13,318 nucleotides of DNA from T3Sed10-241 sp036796255 (GTDB lineage Bacteria; Bacteroidota; Bacteroidia; Flavobacteriales_D; Cryomorphaceae), in assembly GCA_036796255.1 (NCBI GenBank), contig DAIRDH010000073.1, forward strand, positions 1 to 13,318, given 5' to 3'. A program made the translations under genes and the position numbers. The notes beneath the pieces are model-generated. The model saw only the letters and a list, made by a program, of their open reading frames with translations. It searched no databases and was not told the origin of the DNA. Positions 7,619 through 13,318 of this stretch are shown piece by piece. Each line of letters opens with the position of its first letter. Position 1 is the first letter of the stretch.

Positions 7619-8302
7619 TCATTTTCCATTGTTTCGCTGGTCAGAGCCAAATTGTATAAAAAACGAAGCGCGGAATTTGTTGTTGTAAAAATCTCCACAG
7701 GGGTCAGCGTAGGCCGTCCAATCTTGGGTAGTGGTGTAATGCAAGCCCAGGCCATATTTCAAGCGATTCATTTTCGAGGGAATCAGTATCCTTAGGCCCA
7801 GCTCTACCATGCCCGCAAAGTTCGCATCCTGTCCTTCAAAAAGCTCGTCTTCCCATTCACTCACGCGCCTGTTGTCAGGGGTTATCCTGTCATCGCCGGC
7901 GAGGTAGAATCCTGCACCAAAGGAGCCGATATACACCGGAATATCTATTTCGATCCTCGAATTTGGAAGTACAAATGAGGGGGCGATCATCAGCCCAAAT
8001 GCGCCATGGTCGGCCCTGAGGTCGAGCGAGGTGCTTCCTTTGTAGCTTATGCCTTCCGGCAAAGCGGTTCTAAACACTTGTGGATTGATGGGGCCGCTGC
8101 GACCATAGTTGAAGAAGCCTATTTTCAAATGTTCGCGGAGCAAGGTGACACCAACCGAGAAGCCCACGGCATTGCCGATGTGATTGTCGAGAAACATGGG
8201 GCTGTACTCGCCGGTGATATACCAGCCGACTTTTCCGGAATGCTGACTTTTGGCTGGCGTACAGGCAAACATGAGGAGCAAGAGAATTATTGAGTTTTTC
8301 AT
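7619..8302 (-). CDS. Small secreted protein, predicted outer-membrane beta-barrel
   Basis: 227 residues with a signal peptide (MKNSIILLLLMFACTPAKSQ, likely cut after Gln20). A Cys at position 14 gives a poor lipobox (MFAC), so I prefer ordinary signal peptidase cleavage over a lipoprotein. The mature part alternates polar and hydrophobic residues with many Gly and aromatic residues (GWYITGEYSPMF, VGFSVGVTLL, GAFGLMIAPSFVL, MVELGLRILIP, KYGLGLHYTT), as in 8- to 10-strand outer-membrane barrels. It ends FFIQFGSDQRNNGK, a little past the last strand. No specific family is recognised. It lies 31 bases after another barrel-like gene on the same strand, so the two are likely co-transcribed. It faces UxaA tail to tail. 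Confidence 0.75.
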   Translation of the reverse strand: MKNSIILLLLMFACTPAKSQHSGKVGWYITGEYSPMFLDNHIGNAVGFSVGVTLLREHLKIGFFNYGRSGPINPQVFRTALPEGISYKGSTSLDLRADHGAFGLMIAPSFVLPNSRIEIDIPVYIGSFGAGFYLAGDDRITPDNRRVSEWEDELFEGQDANFAGMVELGLRILIPSKMNRLKYGLGLHYTTTQDWTAYADPCGDFYNNKFRASFFIQFGSDQRNNGK

Positions 8303-8333
8303 GGGATTGAGATTTCTGAGTTGTGGTTAATGG

Positions 8334-9023
8334 TTAATATGTTGGTTCGATAAGCAGGGCGCCATTTTTCATTTGGCCATTGAGCAAGAGCCGCACGCCG
8401 GCCTGTACTGACCAGGTGTACTTGTGCGAATCGCCATTGGCACCGGCCGCTGGGCCTGTATTGGTCTTTAGGAACAGAATCGATTTTGCGGAAAGCTGAT
8501 ATCCCATGTTCATGAACAGGTTGCTGACATTGTTTTCAAAAAGCCCCACTGGCGACGCTTCAAAAATGAGCGGTAGCGTAAATCCTCCCTGAAGGTTGAA
8601 TTTTTCCGAAAGGGGGAGACTTACAATCAATCCGGGCTCGAAACTGTAGAGGAAGGATGAACTGCTTTCAAGCATGCGGCGCTCTGCATCGGCATCGGGT
8701 ATCGATTGAAAAGCCACACCAGCCCGGGTGTACAGGTCGAGTCTAAGCCTTGAGTCCTCCAGAATTCTCCACGTAAGCGGTATGCCGACCGAGGTGGCAT
8801 TGCCCTCTTCAATCAACTTGCCACCGATAAAGCGGTAATCGATAAGCCCCGTTTGCGCTTCGATGCCGGCCCTGAACCTTTCGGAAAATTGGTGCCGAAG
8901 GGCGAGGTTCAGGAATGCCTGATCTCTGTGAGAGGTTCCCACCGATACGTCGGCAAAAGTCTGGGCGCTTACTTCCATCACCGCCATGCTGGCAAGCGCA
9001 ATGCATAAAATGATTTTTTTCAT
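8334..9023 (-). CDS. Small secreted protein, predicted outer-membrane beta-barrel
   Basis: 229 residues with a clear signal peptide (MKKIILCIALASMAVMEVSAQ, cut after Gln21). The mature region reads as an antiparallel barrel: FADVSVGTSHRDQAFLNLAL, ERFRAGIEAQTGLIDYRFIG, LRLDLYTRAGVAFQSI, YSFEPGLIVSLPL, YTWSVQAGVRLLLNG. Function is not recognised. It does not look like a close paralogue of the similarly sized barrel protein downstream. The gene sits 105 bases after a Crp/Fnr-type regulator gene on the same strand. Its start codon is preceded by a perfect 22-bp palindrome, so control by that regulator or by an RNA hairpin is plausible. Confidence 0.77.
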   Translation of the reverse strand: MKKIILCIALASMAVMEVSAQTFADVSVGTSHRDQAFLNLALRHQFSERFRAGIEAQTGLIDYRFIGGKLIEEGNATSVGIPLTWRILEDSRLRLDLYTRAGVAFQSIPDADAERRMLESSSSFLYSFEPGLIVSLPLSEKFNLQGGFTLPLIFEASPVGLFENNVSNLFMNMGYQLSAKSILFLKTNTGPAAGANGDSHKYTWSVQAGVRLLLNGQMKNGALLIEPTY

Positions 9024-9027
9024 GGTA

Positions 9028-9049
9028 CATCAGTTTGATTTAACTGATG
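9028..9049 (-). promoter_or_regulatory. 22-bp perfect palindrome just upstream of the barrel gene, candidate Crp/Fnr operator
   Basis: CATCAGTT, a 6-base spacer (TGATTT on + strand) and AACTGATG form two perfect 8-bp arms. Total length 22 bp with a 6-base centre matches the geometry of Crp/Fnr-family sites, and a Crp/Fnr-family gene ends only 79 bases away. The element begins 4 bases before the ATG at 9023, so it could equally fold in the mRNA and affect translation. The arm sequence is not the E. coli CRP (TGTGA) or FNR (TTGAT) half-site. The role is inferred from position and symmetry. Confidence 0.45.
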
Positions 9050-9128
9050 CAAATTTCACCCGGCTCCCCTTCGAATTCCTTCACCTGGGTTAAGAAATGC
9101 GCTCGCAGACAAATTCTTCCCGCTGCGC

Positions 9129-9590
9129 TTACTTTTGCTCGTCGATGATGCGCCTTCGTATTCGGCTCAGTGATTGCGGCTTGATGCCGAGATAGCTGGC
9201 AATGTAATGCTGGGGTACGCGCGCTATTACCTTGGGGCGTTGCTCGAGCAGTGCGAGGTACCTTTGCTCAGCGGAGAGCAGGGTATAGGTCTCGGTTCTT
9301 TTTCGCAGGCCGAGGTAGGCATTTTCGGCCATGTATCGCCCGAATTTTTCCAGAGCGGGAATTCTTCCGTACAGTTCCTGAAGCACCGTTTTGGACAAAT
9401 ATGCAATTTCACAGGGTTCCAGGGCCTGCACATTCTGACTTGAAGGAATGCCAATCAGGAAACTCTCATAATCCGTATACCAGCTGCCTTCGAAGAAAAA
9501 CTGCCCGGTGATTTCTTCGCCATCTACCACGTGAAAATACCTGATCAATCCCTTGATCACAAAGAAAGCATCGCTGCACACCTTGCCACT
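9129..9590 (-). CDS. Crp/Fnr-family transcriptional regulator, 5' end lost in assembly gap
   Basis: About 153 residues are readable. Bacteroidota members of this family are usually near 190, so roughly 35-40 N-terminal residues are missing, and the start codon is not visible. The remaining cyclic-nucleotide-binding-like domain shows FFVIKGLIRYFHVVDGEE, FFFEGSWYTDYESF and LEPCEIAYLSK. A dimerisation helix and then a winged-helix DNA-binding end follow (LLSAEQRYLALLEQRP, VPQHYIASYLGIKPQSLSRI). The Arg and Glu that bind cAMP in E. coli CRP are not evident, so another ligand or none is likely. Such proteins act as cytoplasmic regulators binding palindromic 22-bp sites. Two barrel genes follow on the same strand. 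A frame that reads through the Ns to an ATG at 9737 is rejected because it would begin inside a terminator. Confidence 0.82.
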   Translation of the reverse strand, partial: SGKVCSDAFFVIKGLIRYFHVVDGEEITGQFFFEGSWYTDYESFLIGIPSSQNVQALEPCEIAYLSKTVLQELYGRIPALEKFGRYMAENAYLGLRKRTETYTLLSAEQRYLALLEQRPKVIARVPQHYIASYLGIKPQSLSRIRRRIIDEQK

Positions 9591-9690
9591 NNNNNNNNNN
9601 NNNNNNNNNNNNNNNNNNNNNNNNNNNNNNNNNNNNNNNNNNNNNNNNNNNNNNNNNNNNNNNNNNNNNNNNNNNNNNNNNNNNNNNNNN
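9591..9690. other. Assembly gap of 100 N
   Basis: Exactly 100 unknown bases, the conventional placeholder for a scaffold gap of unknown size. It removes the start of the Crp/Fnr-type regulator and its promoter, and could hide more sequence than 100 bases. Confidence 0.97.
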
Positions 9691-9710
9691 TTGCCTCGAA
9701 TGGTGCCTGT

Positions 9711-9755
9711 GAAAAACAAAAAACCCCGAATTCCCATTTCTGGGCATTCGGGGTT
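9711..9755 (-). terminator. Intrinsic terminator of the lipoprotein gene
   Basis: Read on the - strand, AACCCCGAAT (9755-9746) pairs perfectly with ATTCGGGGTT (9731-9722), with an inner CCC/GGG stem in the loop. A T-rich tract follows (complement of 9711-9723, broken by a single G). It starts 31 bases after the stop codon of the lipoprotein gene. A second small hairpin (GCCC 9766-9769, GGGC 9774-9777) lies between the stop codon and this one. The main hairpin also separates the lipoprotein unit from the regulator gene beyond the gap. Confidence 0.8.
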
Positions 9756-9786
9756 GAAATCTTTTGCCCGAAAGGGCGAAGAAATT

Positions 9787-10716
9787 TTACTGATACGTTA
9801 TGTCAAAGCTGCCTTCAGTGATGGTGTTGGTGGCTGCCCCACCAAGGTCTCCGAGAGTGAAGGAAAATGTTCCCTGCATTGTTTTACTGGTGGTATTGTG
9901 ATTGGTCACCGTGAGGGTACCGCCATTAAAAGCGACGAAGGTACCATCAGAAAACAGGACGTTTCCATATTGGTCAAGATCTACTTCTGAATAATCGAGC
10001 GTGGTTCCGGAAGCTACCCCAGCTGGCATATTAATGCTCATGACCCTTTGGTTGGCATCAGAAGCAGTGACCGTTAATATATTGGTACCAAAAAAGGACG
10101 TGGTCGCGGCAAAGATGGTCACTGGCGCAAATGGGTCTCCATCCAACTTAAAGCTCATTGAGTTGTCGGATGTGCCTCCTGGCAAAATAGTGGTGTAGGG
10201 TACGTTGTTGAATTCACCATCATTGAATATTACGTATGAAACTGAGTTTGAAGGTTCGGTTAGACCTGCCTGAAAAGTACCCGTCAGCGTTTTGGCTACA
10301 GTGTCTATTTCGGTAAGCTCAATTACGCAGTATGGAGGGATGGGTTCTTCCGTGCCTTGTGAAATGAATGTTAGAGATCCTTCCTCTGGTACCCAGCCGA
10401 CTGTAGCATCGCCTGGATCCGCGACTGAGCTAAAGTAGGTGCCCAGACCATTGTCAGGAACAAAGAGAGTGAAGGTTTCACCACTGGCCTGATCAGTGGC
10501 AATCAAGGTCAGGTTGCCCTGAAACCTCGTAGCCGCCACTTGAGGCAGCGACCATGCCTCTTCTTGTGGCGCCGCAGCACCTCCATCGTAATAAGTAATG
10601 TCGGCAGTGATGGTGCCGGTAGGAGCGCTTGGCCCGCCTGAGCCACCGTCGTCGTCACCACATGAAGTAAGGGTTAGCGCAGCTGCTGCTGCGGCAAGGA
10701 AAAATAACTGTTTCAT
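9787..10716 (-). CDS. Secreted lipoprotein with two beta-rich repeat units
   Basis: 309 residues. I chose ATG 10716 because it gives a textbook lipoprotein signal (MKQLFFLAAAAAALTLTSC, lipid-modified Cys19) followed by GDDDGG, the acidic/glycine linker typical of Bacteroidota surface lipoproteins. The frame is open 43 codons further upstream, but those residues are not signal-like. The mature part is Thr/Gly/Ser-rich and beta-strand-like. Two diverged copies of one unit can be read, roughly residues 35-150 and 185-309. Both contain a (T/N)-L-T-(V/L) strand, and they end in KTLTGTFQAGL and KTMQGTFSFTL, each followed by a DGEF or EGSF strand. It resembles the small two-strand-rich domains often annotated as DUF in this phylum. 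Function is not recognised. It is a single-gene unit with its own terminator and is divergent from the membrane-protein gene. Confidence 0.8.
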   Translation of the reverse strand: MKQLFFLAAAAAALTLTSCGDDDGGSGGPSAPTGTITADITYYDGGAAAPQEEAWSLPQVAATRFQGNLTLIATDQASGETFTLFVPDNGLGTYFSSVADPGDATVGWVPEEGSLTFISQGTEEPIPPYCVIELTEIDTVAKTLTGTFQAGLTEPSNSVSYVIFNDGEFNNVPYTTILPGGTSDNSMSFKLDGDPFAPVTIFAATTSFFGTNILTVTASDANQRVMSINMPAGVASGTTLDYSEVDLDQYGNVLFSDGTFVAFNGGTLTVTNHNTTSKTMQGTFSFTLGDLGGAATNTITEGSFDITYQ

Positions 10717-11003
10717 AACAAGCTTGATGTTTAGAATTTTGACGGATATATTGTATTTTTTAAAAAAGCCGCTAAAACAGGGTGTATTTTTTTTGGTAAG
10801 CCCGTTGTGCATGAATGAACACCGAAGTTGGTATACTTCTAGCACTCTGGTTTTGAACGCTTGCGAACAGGGTAGAAAAAATCCGCTTTCGCTTCAATGC
10901 CACCCTGACAGACTTGCTCAATTTAAAGCTTAACCATCAAGAAGTTCAAAGTAAGCGTTCAGGGTTTGTGACTCTCAAATTCTTAATTAATTTGGCATCC
11001 TGA
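10717..11003. promoter_or_regulatory. Divergent intergenic region, 287 bases
   Basis: This AT-rich spacer separates the start codons of the - strand lipoprotein gene and the + strand membrane-protein gene, so it should carry both promoters. It holds A/T tracts (T6A6 at 10756-10767, an 8-T run near 10787-10794). For the + strand gene, TTTG at 10965-10968 and TAATTTG at 10988-10994 loosely resemble the Bacteroidota -33 TTTG / -7 TAnnTTTG promoter with about 19 bases between. The -7 box is one base short, and a start there would give an almost leaderless mRNA. No convincing match was found for the - strand gene. Confidence 0.4.
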
Positions 11004-12359
11004 ATGCAGCCACAAGAAAATAGCATCCCAAAATGGCTCAAGCGCACCCAGGAAGGGAGCTGGGAGCCTGAGATCCTTATTTCAGGTATTGTGCTCCTGG
11101 CACTTACCCAGGTTCCTCGTTTACTCGATCAGGTTCACTTCTGGCTCGAAGAGCGCACCTCGATGTTTTATTTTTACACCAGCGATGTAGACGATATATT
11201 TATTTCGGCATTGAAGGTGAGTACGTACTGGCTCATGACCGGGCTCATATTCCACCTGGTACTGCGCAGCGTTTGGGTGAGTTTTGTGGGCTTGAGTTAT
11301 ACTTTTCCGGAAGGGATTAAGCTCGAAAGGCTCAAAATGAAGCCGTGGTTTCACCGTAGGCTTCAGAAATTGCCCGATTTTAAAAGCTCCGTGGTGCGTC
11401 TCGAGAACATATGCAGCGCTATGTATGCCATTGCTTTCTTGCTGGTGATGGCCACGATCAGCCTTGTTTTGTTCCTTCTTTTTGCCACCTTGATTGGCGT
11501 GGTCATTATCGCTGCATGGCCTGCCATGGCCGAAACAGATGGCGCCGTGGATCAGGTCATGTTGTTGCTGGTACTTTTTACCGCTCTGCCTTACCTTATT
11601 GATTTTCTCACCCTGGGATGGCTCAAGCGCCTTCCCGGCTTTTGGAGGGTATACCGCTACGTGTACCGCTTCATGGGTGTCATCACCTTCGCTGGGCTAT
11701 ACAGGGGCATTTATTATGGCCTCATTACCAATATTGGCCGCTGGAAAGTATTTGCCTTGATTTTTGTTTATGTAGGCCTTACGGCATTTATGGTTGTTTC
11801 GCAGGCCAAGCTCGCTAGCGACAGCTCCTCTTTGATGGATACCCATCTCGGAGTGGCGACCATGGATGGATATTACCGCGATACCCAACCCGCCCGCTAC
11901 AGCACATGGGCCCATATACAATCCCAAACCATTGACAATGGTGTGCTGGAACTTTTCCTGGTGCACAAAACGCAAATGGAAGAGGTGGTATATCGCAATT
12001 GCGACAGCCTTGAAATTGTTTTGGCTTCAGAACAATTGTCGTACTTCGATCAGGCAAGGAAAAAACTGGCATGCCTCAAGGAATTGTACATGTTAAGAAT
12101 CGATGGAGAAACTGTTGAATTGGGAGAAGCATATTTTCGTGAACTTAGCCACACCGGCCAAATGGGCTTGAGCACCTGGATAGATGTGGCCCATCTGGAA
12201 AGAGGCCATCACGTGCTTGAAGTAGATGTGTTCTTCAATTCTACCCAACTTTATGAGCGGGCTTACATTCCATTTTTTTTAAATGTGGATGCTGTCAAGG
12301 ATGACAAGCCTCAACAAGATGCTGTGACAGCGACTGAAAGTGCCGCTGCTATCCCTTAG
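11004..12359 (+). CDS. Polytopic membrane protein of unknown function with C-terminal soluble domain
   Basis: 451 residues with no cleavable signal peptide. An amphipathic start with the motif GSWEPEILISG (18-28) leads into helix 1 (~24-41). More hydrophobic stretches follow: ~72-98, a long one ~136-172 that may be two helices, ~184-206, ~225-245 and ~252-270, so five to seven membrane segments. A basic loop (residues ~105-132, rich in Lys and Arg) probably faces the cytoplasm. The last ~180 residues are soluble, beta-rich and charged, likely periplasmic (YRDTQPARYSTWAHIQSQTI, ERGHHVLEVDVFF). The W-E/Q-x-E-I/L-LISG opening is familiar from uncharacterised Bacteroidota membrane proteins, but I know of no assigned function. 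It stands alone between a divergent lipoprotein gene and a convergent TolC gene. Confidence 0.75.
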   Translation: MQPQENSIPKWLKRTQEGSWEPEILISGIVLLALTQVPRLLDQVHFWLEERTSMFYFYTSDVDDIFISALKVSTYWLMTGLIFHLVLRSVWVSFVGLSYTFPEGIKLERLKMKPWFHRRLQKLPDFKSSVVRLENICSAMYAIAFLLVMATISLVLFLLFATLIGVVIIAAWPAMAETDGAVDQVMLLLVLFTALPYLIDFLTLGWLKRLPGFWRVYRYVYRFMGVITFAGLYRGIYYGLITNIGRWKVFALIFVYVGLTAFMVVSQAKLASDSSSLMDTHLGVATMDGYYRDTQPARYSTWAHIQSQTIDNGVLELFLVHKTQMEEVVYRNCDSLEIVLASEQLSYFDQARKKLACLKELYMLRIDGETVELGEAYFRELSHTGQMGLSTWIDVAHLERGHHVLEVDVFFNSTQLYERAYIPFFLNVDAVKDDKPQQDAVTATESAAAIP

Positions 12360-12446
12360 TCCTTGCTTTTGGACTTTGTGAATTAGCACCTTCGGTAAAG
12401 AGACGGTCCAGAATTCATAGGCCTCGGGAGAAAGAAAATATTCAAA

Positions 12447-13318
12447 TCACTCCAACAACACCCCCGCCTCAAACAGCAAGCCCAACTCCGCCAATTTACT
12501 CCGTATCCTTCTTACACTGATCTCATTGCGGGTGCGGGTGAGGTTGATCTGGGCGTCGCGGAGCTCGGTGCCGGTGATCTGGCCGGTGGCGAAGGCCTCG
12601 CGGCTGCGCTCGAAATTGGCCTGGGCGAGCGAGAGGTTGCGCATGCTCAGGTCGAGCAGCTTGCGGCTGGTGATGTAGCTGTCCCAGGCGTTGCTTATCA
12701 GAGTAGTGATTTCGTTGAGCGCCCGGGCTTCTTCCACTTCAGCCACAGCTATGTTGAGGCGGGCATTGTCAATGTTGCGGCGAATGCGGCCCCCGTCGAA
12801 GAGGTAAAAGCGAAGATTGATCCCTGCATTCCAGCCGGACAGCTCCTGCCTGCTGAGGAAGTTGGCTTCAAATTCGCTGTAGCTGTAACTGTAGCCGCCC
12901 TGTAAGTTCAGGGTGGGGTATTGCTCGGCCTTAAAGACTTTGAGGTCTTGCTCAGCGCCATATACTTCATTGCGGGCGCGTAGGTACACGGTGTTGCGGC
13001 TCCGGGCACCTTCAAGAAGGTTTAGCTTATCGAGGCCATCCATAAAAGCGAATATGGAGTCAATGGCAAAAGTGGTGTCGGCGGGAAGCCCCATAGAAAA
13101 GTACAGATCCCGTTGTGCCTGTGCATATTCGAGTTCGGCTTCCGCCAAAAGGATGCTATCGGCGCGGAGGTCTACTTCGGCGTTGAGCAATTGCAGGCGT
13201 GTGAAGGTGCCGTACTGGTAATTCTCCTGGGCACGCTGACTGCGTTCGAGCGAGAGCTTCACCGCTTCTTCTGAAATGGCCACTGCATCACTGAGGCGAA
13301 GTGCTTCGAGAAAGCGCG
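12447..13318 (-). CDS. TolC-family outer-membrane efflux protein (C-terminal part)
   Basis: About 290 C-terminal residues. The frame stays open to the right edge, so the true start is outside the window. The GTG at 13283 is an internal Val codon, not a start. Long heptad-like helices rich in Ala, Leu, Arg and Asn (AVKLSLERSQRAQENYQYGT, LNAEVDLRADSILLAEAELE, RNLSLAQANFERSREAF) alternate with beta segments (YPTLNLQGGYSYSYSEF, GWNAGINLRFYLFDGG). The family-typical GQITGTELRDAQINLTRTRN appears near the end. This matches the outer-membrane-factor (OEP) repeat. TolC proteins trimerise into a barrel plus periplasmic tunnel, the exit duct of RND or ABC efflux pumps. Partner pump and adaptor genes would lie beyond the window. 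The 87 bases between this gene and the convergent membrane-protein gene hold only a weak 5-bp hairpin (12358-12375). Confidence 0.9.
   Translation of the reverse strand, partial: RFLEALRLSDAVAISEEAVKLSLERSQRAQENYQYGTFTRLQLLNAEVDLRADSILLAEAELEYAQAQRDLYFSMGLPADTTFAIDSIFAFMDGLDKLNLLEGARSRNTVYLRARNEVYGAEQDLKVFKAEQYPTLNLQGGYSYSYSEFEANFLSRQELSGWNAGINLRFYLFDGGRIRRNIDNARLNIAVAEVEEARALNEITTLISNAWDSYITSRKLLDLSMRNLSLAQANFERSREAFATGQITGTELRDAQINLTRTRNEISVRRIRSKLAELGLLFEAGVLLE

Noticed and set aside
7450..7659. Small + strand frame overlapping the end of UxaA
   Set aside because: It overlaps UxaA out of frame and then the convergent barrel gene, with no domain or signal supporting it.
9691..9737. Start codon at 9737 for the Crp/Fnr-type regulator
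   Set aside because: The frame crosses 100 Ns of unknown true length, and the proposed start lies inside the lipoprotein gene's terminator hairpin.
10717..10845. 43-codon upstream extension of the lipoprotein
   Set aside because: The residues are not signal-like, and the internal ATG at 10716 gives a perfect lipoprotein signal.
12358..12375. Hairpin AGTCC / GGACT as terminator between the convergent membrane-protein and TolC genes
   Set aside because: Only a 5-bp stem with an 8-base loop and no real T-run; too weak to call.
13281..13283. GTG as the start of the TolC-family protein
   Set aside because: The same frame continues with TolC-like sequence (RFLEALRLSDAVAISEEA) to the window edge, so this is an internal Val.
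1..13318. CRISPR arrays, tRNA/rRNA genes, transposases, integrases, phage or toxin-antitoxin genes
   Set aside because: No repeat-spacer pattern, cloverleaf sequence or matching protein motif was seen on either strand.

Overview
The window looks like chromosomal DNA of a free-living member of the phylum Bacteroidota. The evidence is a type IX secretion (T9SS) C-terminal sorting tail on one protein, a TonB-dependent receptor with an N-terminal carboxypeptidase-regulatory-like domain, an SCGDDD lipoprotein signal, signal peptides ending in SAQ/KSQ, and a lack of strong Shine-Dalgarno sequences. Base composition is mid-range, so I do not name a genus. No rRNA, tRNA, CRISPR array, IS element or phage gene was seen. 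One 100-base run of N (9591-9690) is an assembly gap that cuts through a gene.

Region 1 (1-7529, all + strand) reads as an outside-to-inside route for uronic-acid carbohydrate. It has the C-terminus of a TRAP-type inner-membrane permease (DctM family), a TonB-dependent outer-membrane receptor, a T9SS-secreted beta-helix-like surface protein, a Tat-exported TIM-barrel-like protein resembling a clan GH-A glycosidase, and a UxaA-family altronate/galactarate-type dehydratase. The receptor and surface protein form one unit (26-base spacing). It ends in a strong hairpin terminator placed only 14 bases before the Tat protein's start. The Tat protein and UxaA overlap by ATGA. No SusD partner is present next to the receptor. 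Calling the substrate a uronate rests mainly on UxaA and is inference.

Region 2 (7619-9590, - strand) holds a Crp/Fnr-family regulator, truncated by the gap, followed by two small secreted outer-membrane barrel-like proteins. A perfect 22-bp palindrome of the size and layout of a Crp-type operator lies 4 bases before the start codon of the first barrel gene.

Region 3 (9711-13318) contains a - strand lipoprotein with two diverged copies of one beta-rich unit and a compound terminator, a divergent + strand polytopic membrane protein with a C-terminal soluble domain, and the C-terminal part of a - strand TolC-family efflux protein that runs off the window.

The most interesting candidate is the unrecognised Tat-exported barrel protein. 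It carries Glu residues at the ends of its putative 4th and 7th strands and is translationally coupled to a sugar-acid dehydratase. Next come the SusD-less receptor/beta-helix pair and the Crp-like palindrome.
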